A stretch of DNA of 64,000 nucleotides from Cinclus cinclus (lineage: Eukaryota > Chordata > Aves > Passeriformes > Cinclidae), in the NCBI RefSeq assembly GCF_963662255.1, contig NC_085051.1, positions 55,405,101-55,469,100 of the forward strand, given 5' to 3'. A program made the position numbers and the translations under genes. The notes under the pieces are model-generated. The model did not search any database, was not told where the DNA came from, and saw only the letters and a list, made by a program, of their open reading frames with translations. This document shows positions 35,414 through 48,434 of the stretch, one piece after another; within the stretch, counting starts at the first letter, position 1, and each line of letters opens with the position of its first letter.

Positions 35414-38257
35414 GCAGGAAACATCACTCAAGTCTGTCCCCTTGCTCTGGCAGGCTGTCTCTCTCCATGCACCCCACTGTACCTCTGCTGCTTCTGGTTC
35501 CTTGTTTCTCTGCCCTGAAATTCCCTGTTTCCCTGCCCTGATTGCAGAGCAAAGGATGCACAGGCCCTCGGGATGCTTTGGGACTACTAGCAGCTCAGAA
35601 AACAAACCCTTCCCGTCCCACACTGTGCTGCCTCACATACCAGCACCTCGGGGAAATAACTCAGCTCCACTGCCTGCTGCTCACCTCCCCAACCAGCTGA
35701 TCCCACTGATGGTTCCCTCCCACCCACCAACTTTCTGCTGAATTTATGGCACAGTCCAGACATGTTGCACTTGGGGTTCTCCCCTCTTCCACTTGGAGAA
35801 GGAGGAGTAATTGTCACTTCTGATGGCACACCCAGAGCCCAGGGAAAGCAAGCCTTTATTCTCATTTACAAACAGGCAGGTAATCTCTTCTCACATGCCC
35901 TCAAAAATCATTGTGCTATCGGAGCAGGCTGTGCAGATTAGCCAATACTGGGAGACTGTCCTCAGCAAAGCAGTAAAAGCCCTAAGTGCACTAGATTGGT
36001 TTCTGATTGACTTCTGGAGGAATAGTATATCAGAAGAATCCCAATATGCTCTCCCTGTGGTATTTTAAGTGGACATAATGGTCAGAACTGACAGACAGTA
36101 ATGAGCCTTGTAGGCAGGGTCAACTGTATGTTATTTAATTTCCACTAAAGAAGATATCTCAGCATGGAACCTCAGGTTTAAGACAACACACACTCACCAG
36201 CCAGATTTTGTTTCTAACGCTGCTGAAGCACAGGGCGGTCCAGTTCCCTCTACTGCTTAAAATTTGGGGGCAAAATCTTAAATGTCACCCAGCAAGGAAT
36301 GCAAATAATTACTTCCTCTTTGGAAAGGCTGAGCGAGAACTCTCTCATACACCCCACTTCCTACCGTCTAATGGCTTTTACACAAATCATTTCAAGCTGA
36401 AAATGTGAGAGTGCTGATTAGTACCAGGGGAATTTCAGCTTGGATGTGGGAGAATGAATCCCCTCTGCAGCAAATGTCAGACAGCAAGACATGGACACCC
36501 TTCAGCTAGGGGTACTGTGGGGTTTTTTTCTTTGAAGATGTGAGACTTGAAGGAGAGTTTCGTAGAGAACATGGGTTAATTACCCTGTTAGACATTCCAC
36601 ACCAGGTTTTGGGAGGGTCTCCATGGCTTTCCACTATCTCCTGATTCAGGAAGAGGAGAAGAATATTCTAAAATAACACTTCAATGAAAATTCCAGACAA
36701 TCCACAAAACATTTAATATATAAACAGGACCGGTTGGGTGCTTTCATCCACTCTACTAAAGATGTAAACAGACTCTTTTCTGACTTGCACACTGCTGTTT
36801 TCTCATGCTTTCTTCCCAATGGACAGCAGGAGACTGAATTTCAACTCTCTCGGGGGTCAGATGGGGCTGAAAGCAGAGCAGGCAGCTGCCAGGCCAGCAG
36901 GGAGGAGGCACTGCCCTGTCCATCCCCAGCTGGGACCATACCCAGGAGAGGAGCCCGAGCCAGCCCACGCTGCCTGCACTGCCCCAGTGCCCAGCCCATG
37001 TGTGCTGCTGCTCCCAACAGTGCTGGAGTCAGCACAGTTCTGCTGGGAGCTGGCCCAGCCAGCCCACCTGTCCTGAGCCCCTTCCCAGCACCTCATCCCA
37101 CTGTCTGGCAGACCCCACTCACCATCCATCCCCTTTCCTCGTGACAGCAGGCTGAGGTTGCAGGGGAAAATATTATACTGCCCCAGTTCTCATAGTGCTG
37201 TAAATAGTTTTAATGGATTTATGACTCTCCCTTCAATTCCTATAGAGCTTGCCCTATGTGGCCCTAAAAACTGGAGCTATTTTTAATGTTTTTTACTGGT
37301 TTTCTCATATTCCTCTTGGTTGTCTCAGCAGTCACCCCATCGGTCTGTGCAGCAGCCCATCCACTTACTTCCCTGTCCTCTCATGTCCTCTTTTTAATTA
37401 CACGTAGACAAAGATATTAAGTCTGTGACAGATTTGGATAAAATGTGCCTAAGCCTGGAGGTTTTCCTTCATGGCAGCTACAGCTTGTCCCCTCACCTAC
37501 TAAAGTCAGTGGTCAGTGCCAGCCAGCAGCCACCACGCCCTGTAAATGTGCTTAAAGTCCTGGCACTGTTTGCCACCCGGATAGGGAACAGACTCATCCA
37601 GTCTGCTGTGGGAGGCACAGCAGATAAGAGGCTAATGCAAAATCTATAGGAAATTAGAAGGCAGTAAATCTGCTTGTTTAATGAGAGATTCGGGCGCTGA
37701 GGCTTGGTCTGCTTTCAAGAAAAGAGGAATTAATCGCTGCTCAATCCGCCTGCTGCTGAAGCAGAAAGGCCAATATTGAGAAAATGCTGCCTGTGTGCTC
37801 AAGATGTGTGTCCAAGGGGTCCTGGCTGAAACGCACTGAAATATGTGGAACCCAGTGCCAGTGACAGCCGTGCCTGAAGCCACACACACGGACAGGACAC
37901 GCTCTCCCACGGCAGCCCCCAGCCCACATGGAGCAGATAAATGCTTTTATCCATCCCCAGGGGAAGGGAAAACGTCGTGTCAAGGAACTCCAGTGGAATT
38001 CAGGGCAGGCCTCAGCGTGGCTCTGGAGAGTGGCTTTTTACTGTGCTGTTTTCAGCACACAGGCAAGGAGCAGCTGGGTTGTGGCCAGGTCTGAACATCA
38101 CCCCAGGGCTCGGCTGCTTCTGCAAGGGCTGAGACTTTCACCCTGCTCAGCTCCCCCTGCTTTGAGGGGCTGATGGCAGCACCCCAACATCCCACCCCCT
38201 TGTGCCGTGTTTCTCAAAGTCCTGCTTTCCATGTGCAAGGGCTGAGCGAATCAAATG

Positions 38258-38276
38258 AATTCACTGGCAGTGAATT
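38258..38276. repeat. Perfect inverted repeat, 9-bp arms
   Basis: AATTCACTG (38258-38266) and CAGTGAATT (38268-38276) are exact reverse complements separated by one base. The whole is near-palindromic and could be a dimeric protein-binding site, but nothing else supports that. Confidence 0.6.
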
Positions 38277-39074
38277 AAGGGGTTAAAAGCTCTCTAAGAA
38301 GTGTGTTTCTAATCCCACAAAGCCATCACGATCTATTATTTTTCTTTAGTTTAATGTTTTACTTCATTTCTTTGATTATTTTTTTCATCAGATTTTGCAG
38401 CATTCTCTTCTCTCTAGAGATGGTCTGAGACTTGCTACTTGCATGCCTGGGGATGCACTGGACATCTGTGACCCCACCCAATACAATCCCATCCTCCAGC
38501 ACACATGAAAACCCAAATCATATTTGCTGAACTGAGCCAGAGGTGGCAGAGAGGCTTTTCTGGTTCTCTTGTTGTAGCAGGGGGCTGTGACAGCTGGGAG
38601 ACCCAAGAGTCTCCACGATTTAAATGGGTTTCACTGGTTAGACAAGAGCTGCAAAGCCAGCACAGGCAGCTCCAGAGCTTGCTATGACTGTATGTAGAAG
38701 ATTTAAATAACAGAAGACACATACATAAAACCCCTGGTTGTCCTGCCTCCCAATTACAATCCCAACATACTAATACCTGCCACAGCATTCAGAAACAAAA
38801 ATTCACACAGGAGCAGTAATTCAACACGCTGAGCTAGCTATAAAAGTCTCCTTCCCAAATTCATCTCCTGGTACCTCCCCTTCCTCTCCCAGTAGGATCA
38901 GAGCTCTCACTTTCCCAGAGGCTTTGCAGAAAAACTCACAGTTTGTAAATTCATTTTTACCAAGCTCTCCATCCCTCAGCACTGGCTCAATGGGGCTTGT
39001 CCTTAGAGGAAAGTTCAGGGAAATTAACCCACACAGCTAAGCAGGATTTGTCTTGCCTCTCACATTGGGAGTTG

Positions 39075-39500
39075 AATGACAGGGGAGATGTGATAAGGGT
39101 CTATAAGCCCAGAAGTTGTATGGAGAGGCTGAGCAGGGACTGATGTCTCCTTGCCTTCCACACCACAGGAACAAGGTGGCATCAAACCAGTGGATGACAG
39201 TTAAAAACAAACAAAAAACAGGGCTTTAAAAAAAAACAAACAAAAAAACCCAAACAAACAAAAAAAACCCCCAAAACCTACACACAAAAAAAAAACAAAA
39301 ACAAGAAAACAAAACACAAAACAGATCAAGAATAAACAAAAAAAAAACAACCAAACAATTAAAAAAACACAAAGAAACCAACCAACAAACAAAAAATTGA
39401 GATTAAAAAAAATGGAAATAAAACAAACAAACAAAAAAACCACCAGCTCTGGAGCTCCTTGCAGCACTGCCCTGGGGATGCTGAGCATTTACCTACCTTC
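39075..39500 (+). mobile_element. Old CR1 LINE 3' remnant, interrupted by A-rich expansion
   Basis: The left part follows the 3' region of older CR1 families in order: GGGAGATGTGATAAGGGTCT (CR1 GGGGACATGATAGAGGTCT), TATGGAGAGGCTGAGCAGGG, ACCACAGGAACAAGGTGGCA (CR1 ACCAGAACCAGGGGGCA), then ACAGTTAAAAACAAACAAAA (CR1 ACAGGTTTAAAACAAACAAAA). The right part resumes with CTGGAGCTCCTTGCAGCA (CR1 TGGAACTCCTTGCCA). Between them, 39206-39441 is an A/C-rich expansion. CR1 elements are non-LTR retrotransposons that are usually truncated at the 5' end. This one is too short and diverged to encode protein. Assignment is by eye; the subfamily cannot be told. Confidence 0.6.
39206..39441. repeat. (AAAC)n-type A/C-rich expansion inside CR1
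   Basis: About 235 bases composed almost only of A and C, built from AAAC, AAAAAC, CAAACAAA and AACCAACC-like units with few G or T. It sits exactly where old CR1 copies have the AAAACAAACAAAAG wording. It therefore probably grew by slippage from that seed. The minus strand shows an artificial Phe/Leu/Cys-rich 95-codon frame. Confidence 0.88.
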
Positions 39501-39509
39501 AAGGAGAGA

Positions 39510-42490
39510 ATGAAAGGTGGAACATGTCCACAAAAAATAAACCTGGGGGTGGTTAATCAGGCTTGGGATTAATACCAGTGCCTGGTAGGGGCTGGGGGGT
39601 GCTGAGGAGAGCCATCCTCTCACATCTGCTCTCTCTTCCCCTTCTCCCAGGGTGACAAGGATGCAGGCATTCCTGCAGGATCCTGGGGCCGATGCCAAGG
39701 GCTGAGCAGTCCAGGAAAGCCATGTCACAGATCCGTGGGATGGAAGAGCTGCCGCAGCTGCCAGGCTGAGCTGGGGCTGCACCCACACCCAGACACCTCC
39801 CAGGGCACCATCCCTGGCTGCCTCCATCTCCAGCTGCACGTTCAAAGGAAAACAGCATCCATGCTTAGATTGTGGCTTTCACTTTCCACCGCTTTCTAAT
39901 CAGCGGCTAATTAATTCTCAGTGCCCCAGCGAGGTAAATATGTCTGTTTCATGCATTAATACATATATATATAATGTTTGATCTTTCCTTAACAAGTCCC
40001 CATAGCCCTGGAAATCCACACTGAAAACTGAGAGAGGGGGGTAAAAAACAGCAGCAGCTTTGAAATCCAAAAGATCTTCATTTGTATGTCAAATTGAAAG
40101 TAAAAAGAAAATAGTTATTTGGCAGGTCTGTTTCCACTGAGGGATTGGTTTGCCTCAATTTGTATTTAATAAGTGTACCACCAAAAAGTATTTAATGCAT
40201 AATGTATAATATAATACAACTAGCACTACACTAAATAATATCCTGTGACTTTAAACATTAATGAGTGCGTGTGACTGTTTCTTTTGAATTTCAAACTACA
40301 CAGAAAATATTTGTCAGCAGTAAAAATATGCTTGTGATAGATAAATAAAATATTGGCGCAATAAACCCGAGCCATGATGTGCCTATTTAAATGCATATAT
40401 ACCTCTATTTAATGCAGAACAGTGAATGCTGGTTTTGTATAATATTCTACTAATGTGTACACTACAATATAGTAATATTCAACATATTTTTCCCTTCAGC
40501 TGCAGAAGAATTGCCAATTCAGTACAACACTTGCTGCTGAAGGATATGTTTATACCTTCTCATTTTTGTAACTTCTTGGTTTTATGCAAAGATGAAAGAG
40601 ATTGTTTCACCCACATACAGACGGGGGATTTCACACCAAAGAGTATTTAGATGACATAAATCCAATTATTGTCATTTTATTTAACTATAGTTTTTACATT
40701 TCTGGGAACTGTGCACTGGGCTCATTCTCTTTACCCAGAAAGGCAACAGCTTTCATGGGAACCTTTGGGACAGCAACAAACTGAGCTCTGGAAAATACAT
40801 GAGCATTTTCAGGGCCATGTTTAGATCCAGTTTAAGTACATTCCTAAGGCTGGGAACACGTTTAAGTGCTGTCCTAGCTCAGGCTGAATTAATTCAACTT
40901 CATAACTGTTATCTGAGCTGGAACTCGAGCTCTTCTATTTTTATTTTTATATTTTCCAATTGGATCTGATATCACACTTGGCTGGCAAAATAAGATGCAG
41001 TACTACAGCAACACACAGGCTTGTCACTGTGATGGTTATGTAGATCAGAGCCTAAAAGTTTGTCCCTCCCAACATTTTTTAGCCCTTCTGTTGTTCAGAA
41101 AATTCCTGCTCTCTGGGAAGCTGCCCTGAGTTGTCACAGGAGACCATCCTGAAAGACCTGATGCTCTTCAAGCCAAAGTCATGCTTGGCAACACAAATGT
41201 CAGTTCACCCACAGCTTTCACATGGGGCACGGTGCCAGAGGCAAGACTTGGGGGTGTAAGATTGGGAGTTCCACGTAGGAAAACCAGCCAGAAGTATTAA
41301 GGTGCATAAAGATTTTTTTTTTTTTTAATGAAATTCTCAAGATGGCCAGATTTTATTAGCTTGGACTGAACTTCTTGGGTATGTTCCAAATTAAAAAAAA
41401 ATAAAAATGAGAGGAGTGGAATTCTTGGAAATTCAGGCATTAAATACATGGCTTTGTTTCAAGCTTCATAATGAAAAAATAACAAAGTCAAGTACCAGAG
41501 CAGTCAGACTTTATGTTCTCAGTAAAACAAAATATTTTGCCTAATATTTCACCTTGCAAAAATACTTTTAAAAATCTACTTTGAACTGATCTAACCTGAG
41601 CTTCCTTCACAGTTTGGCCAAAGAACAAAATACTGGAAATCCAGCATTTGCACAGTTCCCTTGTGTTCATGTGGGCATTCTATTTTGTTCTGACCCAAAA
41701 AAGATCTTTTGGTCCTCTGATACTTGGTGAAAGGGAGCACCGGTGCCTCCCACCTTGCTCTGCTCAGGATATGGAACCTGGGCACAGGCAAGTGTCTCAA
41801 ATGTCTTAAAAAGCCTCTAGAAATTCTGTTTCCAAAGAAAAAAGTGTGGGAAAAACACAGATGTCACAGAGATATTTCCTTGAGTTTGCTGAGAGCTTGG
41901 AACAAAGATCCATGGGGTGCCTCTCTCAGCTGATGGAGAGATGGTTCTTTCTACAGCTCTTCAAAGCAGCATAGGAAAAAATAACTTAATGTATAATCTG
42001 GCAATCTACGTAAATAGCAATAGGTCAAGGACGTGCTCGTTTTGGTACAAGGAGGCCTTTACAAGGCACTCCAATTACAAATGCTGCAAAAGTGCTGAGT
42101 TAACCTATCTGCTGGTAAGTGCAATCTTAACCCAGGGTGCAGGCATTCTTGTGGCACACAGTTGTCAGGGTGGGGTCAGAGTCAGGAAAAGATGGTTTCT
42201 GAGGCATTCATGTCTGTGCCACTGCTTTATTACATGAGAACCAGTGATAGCTCTGAAGTGTGAGCCACATGCTGCTCTCTGTTATACTGGATTAAATGTG
42301 TAACCCATAGGATGCTAAATCTGGGTTTACACTTGCTTTGAAAATGCAGAGTCTGGTCTCTACCCCTGCAGAGTGTCAGGAGGTGCAAACACTCGAGACA
42401 GTCACTGCAGCATCCCTGGACTGCTCTGAATGCAGCATCCTCTGCAACCCAACCCTCATTCACGAGCACCCAGCCAGTTTTCCAGCCAGC
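39510..42490. other. Non-coding DNA, AT-rich in part
   Basis: The interval 39940-40430 is notably AT-rich (for example ACATATATATATAATG at about 39961-39976 and repeated ATAATATAATA wording at 40200-40215). It could be a conserved non-coding block, but that cannot be judged without other species. No exon or repeat body is recognised; a T12 run lies near 41312-41326. Confidence 0.5.
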
Positions 42491-42497
42491 CTATCAG

Positions 42498-42513
42498 AAA
42501 AAAAAAAAAAAAA
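42498..42513. repeat. A16 homopolymer
   Basis: Sixteen A residues. No retroposon body is seen on its 5' side. Confidence 0.85.
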
Positions 42514-45127
42514 GGCCACAGAAGACCAGGAGTATTCCCAAATCATGAATCACTCAGTGTTTTCATATGCTGCTCAGTTGATTTTAATGAGGTTTCTTCA
42601 AAGAGCTACAACGGACACTCTGTGCTTTTACAAAGAGCCATGCAACCTCCATCACCTGAGCTTCATTTATCCAATTTCCCTGGTACCTGGAAAGGCAATG
42701 CATGGTAATTACTGAAAGTTATTTTAGTAACTCAATCATTCAAATTTTGCCAAGCTTCTCATAAATTCAGAGAAGCCAGGGTTATGCTATAGAGATGGGT
42801 GTGTTCACATGCCAGCTTTAGGTATCTAAAAAATTAAAGACTTGACAGCAATTTAGAAAATGAGTTGCTGGGTTTTTTCACACCAAGGAGATCAAAGGAC
42901 TGATGCAATTTGGGGAGATGTTGTAATTGTTAACTATTTCAGAAAGGATCTCCCATCCAAGTGTTCAGCTTGAGGAATTGTTTGGCAGTGTACAGGATAG
43001 CTCTGCATCTCCCAGCCTCAGAACCAGCACAGAAATATGCATGGGATTTACTGTGACAGAGAAAAAACCCTCCTCATTTGGAGTTGGGCTAATCTCAGAG
43101 CAAGACAGCTGAGGCAGGAATAGCCATTTAAGTAATGCAGTGTTTAAAAGGCCTGGTCTGACCTTCATCTCTATCTGCTTTCTTGCAGGGCTGCCTCTGA
43201 AGTGCTGTACAACATAAATAGCATCTGCCCTGGGATTTTAGCCTGAGCTTAGCAGAAATGGCTCTGGTGGCTGTGATGCACGCTCTCACACTGATTAGTC
43301 ACCCAGGTTTTCCAGTTCTTCTGCCATTTGAGGCATATGTTACACTTCTATTTATCCAGACATGATTGGGGAGGCTACTGATTAGTAGTGACTGAGGGCA
43401 CTCTTATTCAGCAAACCTGTGTGCCAGATAAAAATAGCAGGAAGCACATAGAAGGGGAGGATGAGAACCAGCCCAGCAGAGAAGGCAGCTTCAGGACACA
43501 AAGATTTCCTGCAGCCTCCAAGTCTGTTGGAGTTAAACTTGTCTCCAGAGTCAAGTGATCAGACTGGCAAGGACTGCAAGGACTTTCTTGCCCCTCTGTA
43601 GCACAGGCAGCTTCCTGGGGCAGGTTACACAAGAAATTGCTGTTGCAGGGACTTCAACATTGCTGATTTGCTTAACCTCCTCTGCACCTTTGCTGATTTA
43701 TTCTTATTTTATTAAAAAAAAAAAAAAGGTTCTGGCTGATACAGGTGGTCAAGAAGTTTCTGTAAGCTATGGCAGAGTATTGTGCGACTCCTCAAGATGA
43801 CTGCTGGGTTCAGGAAGAGGCCAGAAGCAGGATCCCTGCAAACTTTTGTGCACAGCTCAACCTGCAGCTGCTGCAGTTTTAATAATGCTTCTCTTCAGTT
43901 CATTGCCTCCCGTCTGACCACGTTTGCACCATCATCCATTCTCTGGTCTCTGAATTATGTGGTCACTGACTGGAGCTGGGAAACAGCAGGGGTGATGCTC
44001 ACTCTTCCCTTGCACTGCACAGAATGCCCTGCAGCAAGGAGGGCAGAGGGGATGGTGGAAGGAGGGAGGGAGGGATGCACAGCCCACCATGGGATGCCCA
44101 CATGGAGGATGGGGCTTGGAGCAGACACAGGAGCAGGGGCCAGTCTGCAGAAGCACAAAGGGAGGCTGATAAAACATCAAACCCTAACTGAAAGCAGAGC
44201 ATAAAACAAACCAAGTGCCAGGCACATGGATGTCCTTATTGGCTTTAACAATGTTATTCATTCATTTAAAAACAAGCACACACACACTTTGCAGCCAAGG
44301 ATCTCGGAGGGGCTGGCAGGCAGCTACAGTGACTTCTTGGACAGGGCCTGAAAGCAGAAGAGCAGCTTTTATTCCAGTAGAGATTTTGGGACAAATGTTT
44401 CAGGACATTTCCAAGTTCTGTCTGACCTTCTGGGAACCTCACAAAGTTTCTCAGAGCACTGGCAAGGACAGACTATATGTTAAAGACCTTTTAAAAGCCC
44501 AGCAATTCTTAGCACATCCAGCAAGCTGCCAGCACCTGATGGAGCAGAATCAACAGTCCTGACTGGACAATGAAATCACTCGGAAACATTCAGCCTCAGG
44601 CACTCACTTGTAACAGCAATCTGGGCTCAGAACCATTCGAGCATTTCTTCTCACCACATCTCACTTGTTGTACAGGGGAAAAAAAAAAACAAACCACCGA
44701 GCCCATGAGACATCTTTTTAGGGCAAATCTAACTTGCCAGGCTCCTAACCCAGAGCTCTAGATAGCCAGGGACATCATTTCTCCATAGGGTAACCTAATA
44801 CACCAAGGGGTGGGATGATCCCATATCTACCCTCTGGGAAACCTTGGGGTCTCCGTTTGCTATTTGTAAATCTGAGCTTGAGGTTTCTCTTATAGTTCCT
44901 GCCTGACCATAGCAGTGTTTCTAGATGCTCCACACAAGTCCACAGGCACCTCCTGTGACACCACATCCAGTCCCCTGGGTTTACAGTCTCCATCAGCCAG
45001 ACAGACAAAGGAGGGATGAGGAAAACCGCAGCATCCTCAGGTTGCAGAACAAAGTGTGGCCCCTTAGACAAGTTATGTTTTGGGCCTCCTGTGCCAGCTT
45101 TGATGAGGAGGCAGTTCAGCTACAGCT

Positions 45128-45138
45128 GGGGGGGGGGG
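45128..45138. repeat. G11 homopolymer
   Basis: Eleven G residues in a row; length may be unreliable in sequencing. Confidence 0.85.
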
Positions 45139-45257
45139 AAGATTAAGAAGTCCTCAGTTTTGGCAGCAAATCCATTTTCCAAAGTTCCTCCTTCCCATCT
45201 GACCCCACATCTCCAGTTGCAAACAGGGCTACTGAAATTACCTGGGGCTGGATCTGG

Positions 45258-45276
45258 TTTTAACCTAGGGTTAAAA
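45258..45276. repeat. Inverted repeat around CCTAGG
   Basis: TTTTAACC (45258-45265) and GGTTAAAA (45269-45276) are exact reverse complements around TAG. Possible small cruciform; chance is an adequate explanation. Confidence 0.6.
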
Positions 45277-48200
45277 GAACATATATCCAAAAAGGATATC
45301 TCTAACGTGGATCATGTCAGAGATTCAGTCAGTGTCAGGGCAGAGCAGGGCATTGTGATCTGACCCTGATATGTCCCTGTTTCTGTCACATCCTGATCTG
45401 GTCAACCAAGCCCCCAGGGATCCTGGAGAAACCATTGGTCCCACAAAGGCACCTGCTGAGCAGAAAGGGTTTGCAGAGCTAGCAGAGACACTGAGGAGCC
45501 TGCAAATTCTTCAGATCTCCCTAAAAAAGCAAAAAAACTGTGGTGCTCTGGTGAGAACAGAGGTTTGGTTGCTTCCTTCTGCCAAGATGGAAGTTCACAT
45601 CCCTCTCTAGAAAGACCTGGAGCAACATGTGCCTCATCCAAAGTCAACTGTCAGGAATGGGAGCTGGGTATTAACTTCCAAGGCCAAACCTTCCAGTCCT
45701 TAAACAAACAGAATATGAAAGTAATACAGACAGAAAGAGCTCACCATTTCCAACACGTTTCAAGGAGCAGTGTTCACTCCCTGAGACTGAGGAGAAATCT
45801 CACCAAGACAACAGGAAGAAGTTAATAAAGTTTTTCCATGTGATTTTTATTTGGTGTCAAATATCAGTCAGTTTGCCCATCTGGGATATTAATATTGCAA
45901 ATAGTGCTAAAGCTTGCTTTGCTCGGAATAAGCCACAGGAACTTATAGAGTTCATTAGACTCCCATATTTACTCTCCTCCCATTTAACTGAAGAGAGGGG
46001 ACGCTGTGCCATTTCCTTTCACATGAAAGTGTTGGGCTTTGGCAAGGTTTTTACATTATCTAATTAGCCCACTCAAATTTCACTGAATCGGGAATATTCT
46101 AGTGACAATAATGTCCCTCTCCTGCTGAGTATCAGAAGGTGGAAAATAAAAAACTCTGTCATGCAAATGCAGCCTCAGCAAAGTGCCTAAGGTGGTTGGA
46201 AAATATCATTTAGTCCAATTATTCTTCCTGCAATTCTTGTGAATTTGGGGAAATGAAAATGAACCGGAGATGTTCCCCTCTCTAAAATCTGCTGCTGCCT
46301 CACCCCATGAAAAAAGGCACTCCACAGATCAGCCTTGCCCACTGCTGGTGCACTGCCCCAGGAACCCCTGCAAACACACTTTGCAGTCACCAAAAAGGAA
46401 AACAACCAACACAACATGACCCAAAATATGATTAGCAGACAAAAGCCCTATCCAAGGCCTAATGTAAAATATCCTGCTGCTGTTCATGGGAGTTAGCAGC
46501 AGACAGATGACTCACTGATTGATATATTATCCTGCCCTGCCAACGCATCTGGGTACATCACAAAGTGGAAAACAGTGCATTAATCTCTGTCAGAGGGAAA
46601 TCAATGAGAATCAGGCACCTAATTCCCTTAGCTGCTTTGGGAAGTCCCGCCCTTTCTCCACTTAGCATAAATCAAATTTAAAAGAAAATCTTTCTCTGCC
46701 TGTGAACATACTGCATCTGCCCAGCCATGATCCCTTCCCTCTGAAATTCATCCCTCAGCATCTGCTCCTGGGCCTGAGGACCATGTGCTTCCATGGCTCT
46801 TTCCAAGGTCCGTGGATGATGCTGCAAGAGGCTGTGATGGTTTTGTTCCCTGAGTGAGAGTCACCTCCTCTGCACCCAGTTATCCCCGAGCTGATAGATA
46901 CAGGGGAAAAAGCAAAATGAAGGTGACACCTTAAAATAAATATAGAACTGAGAATCAATTATTAATTTCGCAGTTGGGCACCTGCTGGCTGAGCTATTCT
47001 GCTCCTCAAAGCACTGGAGCTTCTGCCTGTGGTAGAAACATTACTTAAAACCACCTTTGTTATTGGGCTGTTACCAGTTCAGCTATTTAGATACATATCT
47101 ATGAGCAATCACTTCCTGGCTTGCCATGTTCTGGGTAGGATTTTCACAGGAAAAGCTGATTAATCTCAGGAATCTGAGGGTGACAGAAGGGCTGAGCAAG
47201 ATGCACACCAGGTGGATTTGCCCTCTGCACAATACAGAGCTGGGTCCACAGAGTGGCAAAATGTTTTTGCCTGCTGACAGGCTGCTGAAGTTCACTCCCA
47301 AATGTGGGTGTGGTGGGCTGAGCACATGCACATTCCCCTACATTTCCCACAGAGGGAAGAGTCACACACGGAGGAGGTTTTCTGAAGAAGAGGTGGTGCT
47401 GCCTTCAGACAAAGAGGAAAGAGATGAGCACTTGCTCACCCCCCTTTTCCACACCTCTGTGCCAGTGCTTTAGAAAGCACTTCAAACCAAACCATGAAAG
47501 TACAGAGCAGCCAGTCTGGGGGCTAAGTGAGCCTTACACCTAGCTCAGCCATGCCTACAGAACACCCCCCCCAGCCCTGCTCCTGCTCAGATCCCTCCAC
47601 CAGAGAAGATGTGGGTCACTTCCAGTCTGGGGAACGAAAACATCAGTCCCCAACATCCACTGCTGAACAGCAGTACCACCAAAAAATAATATATAAAAAA
47701 AAACACTAAAAGCAAACACATTTTCTTTTCTCGGTCCTCAGGTGGTGGTGTTTTGTTGTGGTGGATTTTTTTTTCATCTTCAAAAGACATTGATTCATGT
47801 TAAATTGTACAGAAATAATTTCCCTTTCACGGCACTGCCAAAGTCCCTTTCTGTCACAAAGTCCCACCTCTATAAAGCTGTTGGCTTCCTGCCTATTAAT
47901 TTTCTCCTTCAGAAATCAGCAGGAGGACAGCAGAAGTTATCCCTGCAGAGATGTGAGCTCAGCCAGGAGCAGGGAGCATTGTAAGGCCCCAGCTGCACCC
48001 CAAAAACACCAAGTGCTTCAATACAGAACAGCGATTTCCTGATACTGCTGCTGTACCAGAGGAGTTATGCAAAAACTTCCCAGACAAGAACAAAAGGCAG
48101 GAGAGGAGCAGGGGCATCTGGTGGTGTTGGGGGCAGAGGATGCAGAGCAGCTTTCTCCAATGCAGGAAGGAAACTCTTTGTTCAGAGCTTATGCAATTGA

Positions 48201-48418
48201 AAATGCAGATTCAGATGGACCCAGAGTTCACAGATGCATGTCAGGCTGGTTAAAGAAAAAGGGAGCTGGAAGGGTTGTCTGACAAAGGGAAGTTTGACTA
48301 CAGTATTAACATTTTTTTTTTTAAATTTGCTTTGTGAAGCAGTGTTTTAAAAGTTTACACATGATCCCTTACTATAAATACTAGAGCAAGTGTGCATTAA
48401 ATATAACTTACATTTCAG

Positions 48419-48434
48419 GTGTGTGTGTGTGTGT
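48419..48434. repeat. (GT)8 microsatellite
   Basis: Eight uninterrupted GT units. Confidence 0.9.

Larger units (their letters stand above)
35331..39070. other. Non-coding DNA, no gene recognised
   Basis: A (TCCA/TCTG)n imperfect microsatellite lies at 35386-35413. A GC-richer zone at about 36830-37140 carries overlapping frames on both strands (up to 136 codons, 36734-37144 +), which are mirror images of the same composition. CpGs are slightly enriched at 37688-37750 and 37868-37977. No domain or repeat body is recognised. Confidence 0.5.

Noticed and set aside
36734..37144. Cluster of overlapping frames on both strands (up to 136 codons).
   Set aside because: Both strands are open because the segment is GC-richer and stop-poor. 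The peptides are low-complexity (Ala, Pro, Ser, Gly) without a domain.
39201..39488. 95-codon minus-strand frame rich in Phe, Leu, Cys and Val that resembles a membrane protein.
   Set aside because: It is the translation of the A/C-rich expansion inside a CR1 remnant, read as T/G-rich codons.
44058..44075. Possible G-quadruplex in a GGGA-rich run.
   Set aside because: Only three consecutive GGG tracts are closely spaced on the plus strand, so a canonical four-tract quadruplex is not evident.
43782..44214. 140-codon plus frame with three overlapping minus frames.
   Set aside because: Mirrored open frames, GGGA-rich low-complexity sequence and no recognisable domain point to composition rather than coding.
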